DNA from: JBOFWL01 sp051653605
GTDB lineage: Bacteria; Spirochaetota; Brevinematia; Brevinematales; Brevinemataceae
Reading direction: 5' to 3'
Assembly: GCA_051653605.1 (NCBI GenBank)
Contig: JBOFWL010000145.1
Span: forward strand, 62,001-126,000
DNA: 64,000 bases
The stretch's first letter is position 1, and the number at the start of each line of letters is the position of its first letter. The notes under the pieces were generated by a model. It was not told the origin of the DNA, searched no databases, and saw only the letters and a list, made by a program, of their open reading frames with translations. A program made the position numbers and the translations under genes. Shown piece after piece: positions 1-6,946 of this stretch.

Positions 1-923
1 CTCATGGTTTTTGCTGCAGCCCATCCTAATAAATTATTCGCTGCTTGTTGCAGGGTGGATGTGATAAAGGGCGGCGAAGCTTTAACCTGTGTACGTGAGG
101 TTTTAGTTTCTTTTAGGGTGAATTCCGATTTTTCCAGCGTTTTGAGGAGGATATCCATCTCTTCTTGAGAGCGGATAACCACTTGCTTGTTTTCATCAGT
201 GAGGTCTCCTGGAGAAACAAGCCTTTTCCCTTGCCATCGTGATAATGTTGCTTTGATTTTATCTTTACCCGCAGCTAGTTGTGCTTCTAGCACCCAATAT
301 TCTTGGGAGACAAAAGAGTTTATTTCGTTTTCACGGTCGACGATGATTCTCAATGCGGTGCTTTGCACTCTTCCTGCAGATAATTTTCCTTTAACTTTCT
401 TCCATAATAAGGGGCTTAGTTCGTATCCAAATAGCCGGTCGACAACCCTTCGCCCTTGTTGAGCATGCACTAGTGGTTGCGTGATCTCCGTGGGCATTGA
501 CACCGCTTTAAGAACGGCATCTTTGGTAATTTCTGCAAAACGGATTCGCTGGATAGGGAGTTCTCGTTTAAGTTTCGACACAATTTTTTCGTTAAAGTAA
601 TTTTTGAGGTGGGCGGCGATAGCTTCTCCTTCTCGGTCAGGGTCGGAGGCAAGCAACACTTGCTTAGCATTTTTAACCGCTTCGACTAAGTCTTTCATCA
701 CCTTGCTTCGATCTCTCATTACAATATAGCGAGGCTCGAATGTTGTGAGATCGACCCCTATCGTTGATTTGGGCAAATCGATAACATGCCCCGCCGATGC
801 CTTTACGGTATATCCCGAGCCGAGATATTTTTTTAGCGTCTCTGCTTTAGATGGCGACTCGACAATAACAAGAGTTGTAAGTTTTTTAGTAGTTTTTTTT
901 GCAGGCTTTTTAGCTACTGGCAT
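1..923 (-). CDS. topA: DNA topoisomerase I (TopA), N-terminal part; gene runs off the left edge
   Basis: Type IA topoisomerase that relaxes negatively supercoiled DNA. I translated the open frame from the ATG at 923 down to base 1, about 307 codons with no stop. It begins MPVAKKPAKKTTKK, a Lys-rich leader, followed by a Toprim domain: VIVESPSKAETLKKYLG near residue 20 and the acidic signature DPDREGEAIAAHL near residue 93. The domain IV/II region follows (HAQQGRRVVDRLFGYELSPLLW, here split as HAQQGRRVVDRL and FGYELSPLLW). The active-site tyrosine region and any C-terminal zinc fingers lie beyond the window. AGGAGC sits a few bases upstream of the ATG and supports this start. The gene is divergent from comM across about 150 bp. 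Identity is clear; only the C-terminal architecture is unknown. Confidence 0.96.
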   Translation of the reverse strand, partial: MPVAKKPAKKTTKKLTTLVIVESPSKAETLKKYLGSGYTVKASAGHVIDLPKSTIGVDLTTFEPRYIVMRDRSKVMKDLVEAVKNAKQVLLASDPDREGEAIAAHLKNYFNEKIVSKLKRELPIQRIRFAEITKDAVLKAVSMPTEITQPLVHAQQGRRVVDRLFGYELSPLLWKKVKGKLSAGRVQSTALRIIVDRENEINSFVSQEYWVLEAQLAAGKDKIKATLSRWQGKRLVSPGDLTDENKQVVIRSQEEMDILLKTLEKSEFTLKETKTSRTQVKASPPFITSTLQQAANNLLGWAAAKTM

Positions 924-971
924 GGATGCTCCTGGTTAGGAAGATTTATCACAAAAAAGCACGGAAAGGGC

Positions 972-1000
972 TTGTATAAAGGACAAAATTACGCTAAAAT
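972..1000 (+). promoter_or_regulatory. Predicted sigma70-type promoter of comM
   Basis: TTGTAT at 972-977 and TAAAAT at 995-1000 are separated by 17 nt, upstream of comM. A second -10-like TATAAT at 1016-1021 has no good -35 box. Confidence 0.5.
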
Positions 1001-1076
1001 ATGCGTAAGAATTTTTATAATAGCACTATTGTTTATAAATTACAACATTTTTATTTATTATTTTTTAGGAGCTTTC

Positions 1077-2555
1077 ATGAATCGGATTTTTTCTGGAGCT
1101 TTTTTAGGGTTAGATAGCATCACCATCGAAGTTGAGGTAGATATAAGAAGTAAGTTGAAAAGTTTTGAGATCGTTGGCCTCCCTAGCACTGCCATTAAGG
1201 AATCAGAAAAGCGTATAGAGGCAGCCATTGTCAATAGTTCTTATCATTTTCCAGGAAAACAAATTGTTGTGAATCTTGCCCCTGCTGGCGTAAAAAAAAT
1301 CGGTACTTTGTTCGATTTACCCATTGCTCTAGCTATTTTATGCCATGAAAGTGAAACTTCCATCCCTGAAAACACTTTATTCTTGGGAGAACTCTCCTTG
1401 AATGGGCAGCTACGCCCTGCTAATGGTGTCTTGTTGCTCGCTGGACACGCCAAAGATAATGGATTTCAACGCATCTTCTGCCCACGTGCCAATGCTAGTG
1501 AGGCGTCTTTAATAGAAGGGCTTGAGGTTGTTGGGGTTGATAACCTCAAAGAAGCCATGGATATTCTTTTAGGCGTTGAAACACCCAAAACCGTGCCCAC
1601 AGGTATCAAAACACCAGATGAAAACGATATACCCTGCTTCAGTGAGGTTCGAGGACAAGAAAATGCAAAACGAGCCCTCGAAATAGCAGCAGCTGGAGGC
1701 CATAATATCCTGCTACTTGGCCCTCCAGGAACAGGAAAAACTATGTTAGCCCGACGACTATCAGGGATTATTCCCCAAATGAGCCATAAAGAAGCCCTCG
1801 AAACAACTAAAATTTACAGCGTCGCTGGATTACTCGGCGAAAATACCCTCATCAATAACAGGCCTTTTCGATCCCCCCATCATACCGCAAGTAATATATC
1901 CATTGTAGGAGGTGGGCGATTTCCCAAACCTGGAGAAATTAGCCTCGCTCATAATGGGATTTTATTTTTAGATGAGATGCAAGAATTTCAAACCTCTGTT
2001 CTCCAAGTGCTTCGCCAACCACTCGAAGAGAAAAAAATTACTATCAGTCGTGCCGAGGGCGCAGTGGATTTTCCTGCCCGATTTATGCTGGTAGCCGCCT
2101 TAAACCCTTCCCGAGGCATCGAAAATGCCGACTGGACAAAACTCGTTCGTAAGTTCTCTCACCCCTTTTTAGACCGCCTCGACATGCACATAGAGGTTGG
2201 CTCTGTTCCCCATGATAAACTTACTACACGTGGCGAAAATTCGGCTATTATAAGGGAGAGAGTGAGAAAAGCAAGAGAGATTCAGCAGCAACGTTTCGCC
2301 AATTATGGCTTCTATATCAACGCAGAAATGCGCCCCAAGGATATGGAATATTTTGCGAATCCCACCGAATCTGGAAAAAAATTACTAAAACTTGCCATGG
2401 AAAAATTGAATTTATCACTTCGTTCGTACGATAAGATTCTGAAATGCGCCAGAACCATCGCCGACCTCGCCGAAGACACAAACATCAACGAAACCCACAT
2501 CAGTGAGGCTCTCCAGTACCGCGTTTTAGACCGTACTTTAGGGGGGATAACGTAA
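1077..2555 (+). CDS. comM: Mg-chelatase-family AAA+ ATPase, ComM/YifB type
   Basis: ComM-family proteins are hexameric AAA+ helicases that promote branch migration during integration of transformed DNA; many non-competent bacteria also carry them. The N-terminal ChlI/Lon-like S5 domain opens MNRIFSGAFLGLDS. Walker A GPPGTGKT lies at about residues 215-222 and Walker B GILFLDEM follows. The C-terminal Mg-chelatase domain contains KCARTIADLAE. The frame stays open to 972, but the upstream part is hydrophobic and unlike the family. ATG 1077 is preceded by TTTAGGAGC at good spacing and gives the expected length of 492 aa. The gene is divergent from topA and followed by the rplU promoter, so it is probably monocistronic. 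Confidence 0.93.
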   Translation: MNRIFSGAFLGLDSITIEVEVDIRSKLKSFEIVGLPSTAIKESEKRIEAAIVNSSYHFPGKQIVVNLAPAGVKKIGTLFDLPIALAILCHESETSIPENTLFLGELSLNGQLRPANGVLLLAGHAKDNGFQRIFCPRANASEASLIEGLEVVGVDNLKEAMDILLGVETPKTVPTGIKTPDENDIPCFSEVRGQENAKRALEIAAAGGHNILLLGPPGTGKTMLARRLSGIIPQMSHKEALETTKIYSVAGLLGENTLINNRPFRSPHHTASNISIVGGGRFPKPGEISLAHNGILFLDEMQEFQTSVLQVLRQPLEEKKITISRAEGAVDFPARFMLVAALNPSRGIENADWTKLVRKFSHPFLDRLDMHIEVGSVPHDKLTTRGENSAIIRERVRKAREIQQQRFANYGFYINAEMRPKDMEYFANPTESGKKLLKLAMEKLNLSLRSYDKILKCARTIADLAEDTNINETHISEALQYRVLDRTLGGIT

Positions 2556-2572
2556 AAAATTCACCTTAACTA

Positions 2573-2601
2573 TTGACAAAGAAAGATAATTGTACTATAA
2601 T
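2573..2601 (+). promoter_or_regulatory. Consensus promoter of the rplU operon
   Basis: TTGACA at 2573-2578 and TATAAT at 2596-2601 with a 17-nt spacer: a perfect sigma70 consensus. It lies directly ahead of the ribosomal-protein operon, as expected for strongly expressed genes. Confidence 0.85.
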
Positions 2602-2643
2602 TACCAACGGGTGTTTTTTAGCCCTAAGTAAGGAGCATAGACC

Positions 2644-2955
2644 ATGTACGCTATTGTAGAAATCGGCGGTCAATCCCATAAAGCCGAGCAAGGCAGCCAA
2701 CTGCTTGTCAACTTAATCGATACCGAAAAAGGGAAAACCATCGAGTTTGATAAAGTCACCATGATTACCGACGCTGGTAAAACTGAAATTGGTGCGCCCT
2801 ATCTTAAAGCAACCATCAAAGCTGAGGTTGTTGAGCCATTAGTAAAAGGCGATAAATTAACCGTCTTTAAGTACCACAACAAGACCAATTATCGCGTTAA
2901 AACAGGGCACCGTCAAAAGTATACCCTGCTTAAAGTTACAGAAATCAGCAAGTAA
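2644..2955 (+). CDS. rplU: 50S ribosomal protein L21
   Basis: Large-subunit protein that binds 23S rRNA. The 103-aa product starts MYAIVEIGGQSHKAEQGSQL, the typical L21 N-terminus. It ends with the basic segment FKYHNKTNYRVKTGHRQKYT, an rRNA-binding signature, and full family length is present. AAGGAGC lies just upstream of the ATG. It is first in the rplU-prp-rpmA order found in many bacteria and is driven by the consensus promoter at 2573-2601. Confidence 0.97.
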   Translation: MYAIVEIGGQSHKAEQGSQLLVNLIDTEKGKTIEFDKVTMITDAGKTEIGAPYLKATIKAEVVEPLVKGDKLTVFKYHNKTNYRVKTGHRQKYTLLKVTEISK

Positions 2956-2956
2956 C

Positions 2957-3262
2957 ATGATTCGAGTTATCCTCGCAGAAACCACTAATTGTTATCAAGT
3001 AGAAATACTAGGGCATAGTGGTAAGCAAGGATCTAGCATCGTGTGTGCAGGAGTAAGTGCTCTTGTCGAAAGCTGGCGTCTTGCAGAACAAGTTCTGGAA
3101 GGCGTGGAGTGCGACATCGCTGCAGGAGCTGTAAAGGGCTTTATCCCCAAAACAGATACCTCTCGTGTATTGTTTCTCCAACTCACACTTGGGCTAAGAG
3201 CTCTTGCAGCTCAATACCCTAACGAAATAGAAATAAATACTGGAGGCCAACATGGCATCTAA
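2957..3262 (+). CDS. prp: Ribosomal-processing cysteine protease Prp (YsxB family)
   Basis: In Firmicutes, Prp removes an N-terminal extension from ribosomal protein L27. The 101-aa product has the family core GHSGKQGSSIVCAGVSALVE, with the putative catalytic pair His20 and Cys30. The gene starts one base after the rplU stop and its 3' end overlaps rpmA by 11 bp, so the three genes are translationally coupled. The adjacent L27 starts directly at MASKKSGG and has no cleavable extension, so the substrate of this protease is unclear here. Family assignment is firm from motif and position; the function in this organism is open. Confidence 0.88.
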   Translation: MIRVILAETTNCYQVEILGHSGKQGSSIVCAGVSALVESWRLAEQVLEGVECDIAAGAVKGFIPKTDTSRVLFLQLTLGLRALAAQYPNEIEINTGGQHGI

Positions 3263-3503
3263 AAAATCCGGAGGCTCGGCCAAGAACGGTCGCGATAGTA
3301 TTTCCAAACGCCTCGGTGTCAAAAAATTTGGTAAAGAAGTTGTTCTTGCTGGAAACGTGTTAGTCCGTCAACGAGGTACTAAGTACCATCCAGGGCTTAA
3401 CGTGGGTAGAGGCGGAGACGACACTTTATTTGCTTTAAGTAGTGGAGTAGTCGAGTTTACTTCTCGCCGTGGACGAACTTTCGTCAACGTTATCACTGCT
3501 TAA
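3252..3503 (+). CDS. rpmA: 50S ribosomal protein L27
   Basis: L27 lies near the peptidyl-transferase centre with its N-terminus reaching toward the P-site tRNA. The 83-aa protein starts MASKKSGGSAKNGRDSISK and contains RQRGTKYHPGLNVGRG and DDTLFALSSGVVEF, all L27 hallmarks. GGAGG is centred about 8 nt before the ATG. An in-frame TAA at 3234-3236 excludes a Firmicutes-style N-terminal extension. It overlaps the end of prp and is the last gene before a 95-bp gap. Confidence 0.97.
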   Translation: MASKKSGGSAKNGRDSISKRLGVKKFGKEVVLAGNVLVRQRGTKYHPGLNVGRGGDDTLFALSSGVVEFTSRRGRTFVNVITA

Positions 3504-3598
3504 GCACCGTCATTTAGCTATATTTGGGCGGGATGCAATATTCTGCCCCTTTTTATATTTGTAGCACCCCCGAAGCCTAATCGACTAAGGAGGCCAAT

Positions 3599-3928
3599 AT
3601 GTCCGATGAACAACTCATCGCATTTAAAGAAGAACTAATTCGTCAACGAGAAGAATTAATCGAGACGATTCTCGGCGAAATTGAAGACGAACAAACACCT
3701 TTCAATATTTCAGGTGACTTGGCCGATAAGGCAGAGGTTCTCACCTATGTGTCTGTGAGTGAAGAATTGACAGCCTCTCAACGAAATACTCTAGATAAGA
3801 TCGATCGTGCCTTAAAACGGATCGATGATGGTCTTTTTGGGAAATGCTCTGTCTGTTCAAACTACATTGAGCTAGAACGCTTAGAAGCTCTCCCCTATGT
3901 TGAAACATGTAAAACTCACATGCAGTAA
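3599..3928 (+). CDS. DksA/TraR-family zinc-finger protein
   Basis: Members of this family bind the RNA polymerase secondary channel (DksA modulates transcription with ppGpp) or are small related regulators. The 109-aa product has an N-terminal helical region with acidic and basic heptads, then a C-terminal zinc motif. Cys83 and Cys86 (CSVC) are followed by the family pattern LERLEALPYVETC with Cys104, and then His107. The fourth ligand therefore appears to be His rather than the usual Cys. AAGGAGG precedes the ATG. A strong terminator follows at 3940-3963. Whether it acts like DksA cannot be told from sequence. Confidence 0.85.
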   Translation: MSDEQLIAFKEELIRQREELIETILGEIEDEQTPFNISGDLADKAEVLTYVSVSEELTASQRNTLDKIDRALKRIDDGLFGKCSVCSNYIELERLEALPYVETCKTHMQ

Positions 3929-3939
3929 AAAACTATCAG

Positions 3940-3975
3940 AACGCTCCGTACTCACGGGGCGTTTCCTTTATTCTT
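3940..3975 (+). terminator. Intrinsic terminator after the DksA-like gene
   Basis: Arms 3940-3948 (AACGCTCCG) and 3955-3963 (CGGGGCGTT, one G-U pair) flank a 6-nt loop, and the sequence downstream is T-rich. It lies within the open frame upstream of mltG, which supports the later mltG start. Confidence 0.75.
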
Positions 3976-3989
3976 CCTTGGAGGCATTG

Positions 3990-4970
3990 ATGAAGCCATT
4001 TTTATTAACGATACTTTTATTCCTAACCGCCTGCGGTTCAACAATGAATAATCAAGACGTTATTTTTCATGTAAGAAATGGAGATACTGTTTCTTCAATA
4101 GGTCTACGCCTCAAAGAACAGGGCTTAATCAACGATACGTTCTCCTTTCGTCTAGCATCTCGCATCTACAAACCAGCTCTCAAGCGGGGAAATTATACTA
4201 TTCTCCCTCAAACCAGTTATAAGGAACTCTTTATTCTTCTTTCTTCAGGCAGAGGAAGCACCATTCCCGTAACCTTTGCCGAGGGTTTAACAAGTTTTGA
4301 TTTCGCTCGAATCCTTGAAGAAAACAATATTAGTTCATCTAATGACTTTATCAACGAAATATCTAATACCACCTATTTATCACGTTATAATATACCTCCG
4401 CATTCCGCCCAAACCTTAGAAGGATACCTTTTTCCTGATACCTACTATTTTGAGGCAAATACCCCTACTTCCCTAGTAATTCAGACGATTTTAAATCGAT
4501 TCAACCAGATTATCTCCCCTGAAATTAAGGCAGAGATTGCCCGTAAAGGTAGTTCTCTTCATAATATACTAACGATGGCTTCGATTGTCCAGAAAGAGAG
4601 TGGCGGAAATAGTGAGATGAGATTGATTTCCGGAGTATATAACCGCCGATTGAAAATTGGAATGCCTCTTCAAGCGGATCCAACCCTCATATATGCTCTT
4701 ATTCTTGATGGTGTCTATGATGGAAATATTCGCACTCGCCATCTTCGCCCCCCCTATCCTCATCCTTACAACACCTATTACCGTAAAGGCTTACCCCCAG
4801 GCCCCATCGCTAGCCCTGGGAAAAACGCTATTTTAGCCGCTTTAAACCCTGAACCTACCACATTTCTTTATTTTGTTGGAAAAGCTGACGGCTCTGGAAC
4901 TCATCAATTTTCAAAAACTCTTGTGGAACATAATGCCGCCGTTCGACGATATCAATTAGGGATAAAGTAA
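3990..4970 (+). CDS. mltG: Endolytic murein transglycosylase MltG (YceG family), apparent lipoprotein
   Basis: MltG cuts nascent glycan strands and helps set glycan length. The frame is open from 3897, but a terminator occupies 3940-3963, while GGAGGC precedes ATG 3990. From there the protein is 326 aa. It begins with a short signal peptide and lipobox (LTAC, Cys15) instead of the usual N-terminal transmembrane anchor. A LysM-like segment (about 25-75) precedes the catalytic YceG domain with TLEGYLFPDTYYF, the catalytic-Glu segment ASIVQKESG (Glu203) and SGVYNRRLKIGMPLQADPT. The stop overlaps the next gene's start (TAATG), so the two are coupled. Enzyme identity is firm; lipidation is inferred. 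Confidence 0.92.
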   Translation: MKPFLLTILLFLTACGSTMNNQDVIFHVRNGDTVSSIGLRLKEQGLINDTFSFRLASRIYKPALKRGNYTILPQTSYKELFILLSSGRGSTIPVTFAEGLTSFDFARILEENNISSSNDFINEISNTTYLSRYNIPPHSAQTLEGYLFPDTYYFEANTPTSLVIQTILNRFNQIISPEIKAEIARKGSSLHNILTMASIVQKESGGNSEMRLISGVYNRRLKIGMPLQADPTLIYALILDGVYDGNIRTRHLRPPYPHPYNTYYRKGLPPGPIASPGKNAILAALNPEPTTFLYFVGKADGSGTHQFSKTLVEHNAAVRRYQLGIK

Positions 4971-5713
4971 TGACACGTAAAGAATTAGAAAATTATTTTA
5001 ACAATAAACTAAACCCCAAAGCCCTTAAAGATGCTACGATCAACGGGCTACAAGTTGAGGGAAAAAATGAAATTAATTCAATTGCTTTTGCTGTTGATGC
5101 TTCCTTAGCAACCATCAACGCTGCAGCCGAGATGAATGCCGATGCTCTTGTTACCCATCATGGATTGATCTGGGGTGGCATGAAGCAAATTCGGGGAGTC
5201 GATAAAAAACGAATTGCTGCCTTGTGTTCGGCTAATATTAATCTTTTTAGCTTTCATTTACCTCTTGATATTCATCCTCAACTGGGAAATAATGCCGTTC
5301 TTATGGATGCTTTGGGAATTACACGTAGCGAGGAGATTTTTTTTGATGTGGGGTATTATGGCACTTGCAACATTTCCTATGCAGATCTTTTAAGTCGTAT
5401 TCAAGAAATTGTGGGGTCTTCTATCCAAGAAATGAAGTTTGGCCCAGATACTATTCATAAAATCGCTTTCTGTACAGGAGCAGCTGGCACCATTGAGGCT
5501 TTGCTGCAGGCTGTAGACGCCGGTGCAGATACTCTTTTTACAGGAGAAACATCCAGTCTTCCTTATCATCATGCAAAAGAACTCGGAATCAACATTATTT
5601 GTGCTGGTCACTATGCAACAGAGGTTTTCGGCCCAAAGGCATTGCAACAAGATTTACAATCAAGCTATCCTCTTATCAAAACAGAATTTATCGATATCCC
5701 TACTGGATGGTAG
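4970..5713 (+). CDS. Nif3-like dinuclear metal-centre protein (YbgI / GTP cyclohydrolase I type 2 family)
   Basis: These proteins form toroidal hexamers with a di-metal site in each subunit; the true substrate is unsettled despite the GTP-cyclohydrolase label. The 247-aa protein has family length and metal-ligand segments: VTHHGLIWGG near residue 62, FHLPLDIHPQLGNN near residue 97, and the C-terminal GHYATEVFGPKAL. It starts in the stop of mltG and ends before a bidirectional terminator. Confidence 0.88.
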   Translation: MTRKELENYFNNKLNPKALKDATINGLQVEGKNEINSIAFAVDASLATINAAAEMNADALVTHHGLIWGGMKQIRGVDKKRIAALCSANINLFSFHLPLDIHPQLGNNAVLMDALGITRSEEIFFDVGYYGTCNISYADLLSRIQEIVGSSIQEMKFGPDTIHKIAFCTGAAGTIEALLQAVDAGADTLFTGETSSLPYHHAKELGINIICAGHYATEVFGPKALQQDLQSSYPLIKTEFIDIPTGW

Positions 5714-5733
5714 TGTTTTTATCTTAAAGAAAA

Positions 5734-5756
5734 AGCCCCTCAATGGGGCTATTTTT
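5734..5756. terminator. Bidirectional intrinsic terminator
   Basis: Stem AGCCCC (5734-5739) / GGGGCT (5745-5750), 5-nt loop, with T-rich sequence on the + side and A-rich sequence (T-tract on the - strand) on the other. It separates the convergent Nif3-like gene and the helical-repeat gene. Confidence 0.8.
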
Positions 5757-6312
5757 ATAAAAAAGATGGTTCGTTTGTGAGTACAAGTTTAGCTTCTAAG
5801 CAACGATCTCTAAAGGCTCTTAGAATTTTTTCAGCATCCTGATAACGATGCTGATTCATCAAATGTGCTGCAAAGCGAAATGTTTTTTTCGAGCCTTCAA
5901 AAAAATTATCATTATTCAGTGGCGCATTCATCACCATATTATATTCTTGCTCTGCCTGACGCGGGTCTCCCGCCTCGACAATTAGCTGTTCAAATGTCTT
6001 TAATCGGCTATCAGGATAGGTAGTTTCAAAAATATCAGAACAAATTATGCTCTGCTCTTGTGCGAGCTCAAACTGATTAATTTTAAAATATACAAGCGTC
6101 AATAATTGGTGAACACGAAAATTCTCAAACTGTGTCACTTCTAAATCAAGTAGATCTGGCAAGGCTTCCGTATAGCTTCCACGAGCAATTAAATCTTCCA
6201 CATGTAAAAGCGTTCTCTCGACTGCATCCTGTGGAATCACTTTTCCATGCATTGCGGTCTTTTGTGTCGAAAGTCCAGCACTTTGTGCTTCTTGCTTGAT
6301 AACATAGCCCAT
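5755..6312 (-). CDS. Helical-repeat (TPR-like) protein of unknown function
   Basis: A 185-aa cytoplasmic-looking protein with no signal peptide. Two segments look like tetratricopeptide helices: LIARGSYTEALPDLLDLE near residue 42 and HLMNQHRYQDAEKILRAF near residue 150. A hydrophobic helical middle contains LLTLVYFKINQFELAQEQ. Such proteins are usually scaffolds for protein-protein contacts. CGAGGTG precedes the ATG. The gene is divergent from the small transcription unit at 6380-6566, and a 24-bp palindrome lies between them. I do not recognise a specific family. Confidence 0.75.
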   Translation of the reverse strand: MGYVIKQEAQSAGLSTQKTAMHGKVIPQDAVERTLLHVEDLIARGSYTEALPDLLDLEVTQFENFRVHQLLTLVYFKINQFELAQEQSIICSDIFETTYPDSRLKTFEQLIVEAGDPRQAEQEYNMVMNAPLNNDNFFEGSKKTFRFAAHLMNQHRYQDAEKILRAFRDRCLEAKLVLTNEPSFL

Positions 6313-6358
6313 AATACACCTCGTTATGAGTTATTATTCGGAAATATAAAAAAAAAAA

Positions 6359-6382
6359 CAAGAAAAACATATGTTTTTCTTG
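6359..6382. repeat. Perfect 24-bp palindrome between divergent promoters
   Basis: Two perfect 12-nt arms, CAAGAAAAACAT and ATGTTTTTCTTG, with no spacer. The right edge touches the plus-strand -35 box (6380-6385). The left half overlaps the predicted -10 of the minus-strand promoter. On the - strand it is followed by about ten Ts, so it could act either as an operator or as a weak attenuator-like hairpin. Confidence 0.75.
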
Positions 6383-6392
6383 AATTATGTCA
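6370..6392 (-). promoter_or_regulatory. Predicted promoter of the helical-repeat gene
   Basis: Read on the minus strand, TTGACA (6392 to 6387) is followed after 16 nt by TATGTT (4/6 match to TATAAT). The -10 half lies inside the palindrome. The predicted transcript has a leader of about 55 nt. Confidence 0.45.
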
Positions 6393-6409
6393 ATAAATAC
6401 TATTATACT
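6380..6409 (+). promoter_or_regulatory. Predicted promoter of the small transcription unit
   Basis: TTGAAT (6380-6385), 18 nt, TATACT (6404-6409). The start point would be near 6416, giving a transcript of about 150 nt that ends at the terminator at 6535-6566. Confidence 0.5.
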
Positions 6410-6438
6410 TAAGTACATTAATATTTTAGGAGTTTCTC

Positions 6439-6495
6439 ATGGCATTATCAGCGATGCGTATTAACTGGATGGTTGGACTTTATTTAGTGTCATGA
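6439..6495 (+). CDS. Candidate 18-aa small protein or leader peptide
   Basis: ATG 6439 is preceded by TTTTAGGAG at ideal spacing and encodes MALSAMRINWMVGLYLVS, then TGA at 6493-6495. The peptide is mostly hydrophobic with a single Arg, so it could insert in a membrane. It has its own promoter (6380-6409) and terminator (6535-6566), forming a complete miniature gene. It could also be a leader peptide, or a dual-function small RNA with an ORF. I recognise no homologue. Support is the ribosome-binding site and flanking signals, not similarity. Confidence 0.5.
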   Translation: MALSAMRINWMVGLYLVS

Positions 6496-6534
6496 GCGAT
6501 AAATAAGTAATGTTTTTATAACAATTATAATTTG

Positions 6535-6566
6535 CCGCCATGCATAAAAGCTATGGCGGTTTTTTT
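6535..6566 (+). terminator. Intrinsic terminator of the small transcription unit
   Basis: Arms CCGCCAT (6535-6541) and ATGGCGG (6553-6559), with additional G-C pairs in the loop and seven Ts following. Confidence 0.88.
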
Positions 6567-6655
6567 ATTTTTTGGTTTTCCATGAAAATAACGTTATATT
6601 ATATTTATGAGAATGCTAAAATATATTAAGCAAAATCTTTATAAAGGAGACTTCA

Positions 6656-6904
6656 ATGAAATCTTTAAGTATAGAAGAGCAATTACTATTATCTCATGTT
6701 CCAACAGAAACTGATGTCGAATATCTTTATGGTGATTTTGCAGAGCAGATGATTAAACAACGATTTTGTCGCTCTATATTGGAGTTTTGTGAGATACTTT
6801 ATCATCTTGAAAAAAAGGGATTTATAAAAAAATGTAATCGAATAATTCGAATGACAGCTAAAACTTCATCTATATTAAATTGTGATTCAACCATAACTTT
6901 GTAG
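6656..6904 (+). CDS. Small hypothetical protein (82 aa)
   Basis: The ORF is preceded by AAAGGAGAC at good spacing and followed by a terminator, so it looks genuine. The product starts MKSLSIEEQLLLSHVPTETD and is largely helical and charged (LEFCEILYHLEKKGFIKK), with three cysteines. There is no signal peptide or transmembrane helix. Residues 30-62 could resemble a small winged-helix piece, but that is a guess. It lies downstream of the 18-aa ORF unit, separated from it by a terminator. Function unknown. Confidence 0.65.
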   Translation: MKSLSIEEQLLLSHVPTETDVEYLYGDFAEQMIKQRFCRSILEFCEILYHLEKKGFIKKCNRIIRMTAKTSSILNCDSTITL

Positions 6905-6918
6905 GATTCCTTCTCAAA

Positions 6919-6946
6919 AAAAGAACCTATCTATACAGGTTCTTTT
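6919..6946. terminator. Bidirectional terminator
   Basis: Ten-bp perfect stem AAAAGAACCT (6919-6928) / AGGTTCTTTT (6937-6946) with an 8-nt loop. It sits between the convergent 82-aa gene and murB and overlaps the last codons of murB. Confidence 0.8.

Noticed and set aside
972..1076. N-terminal extension of comM from 972
   Set aside because: It overlaps the predicted promoter and encodes a hydrophobic stretch unlike ComM; the AGGAGC-preceded ATG 1077 gives the family length.
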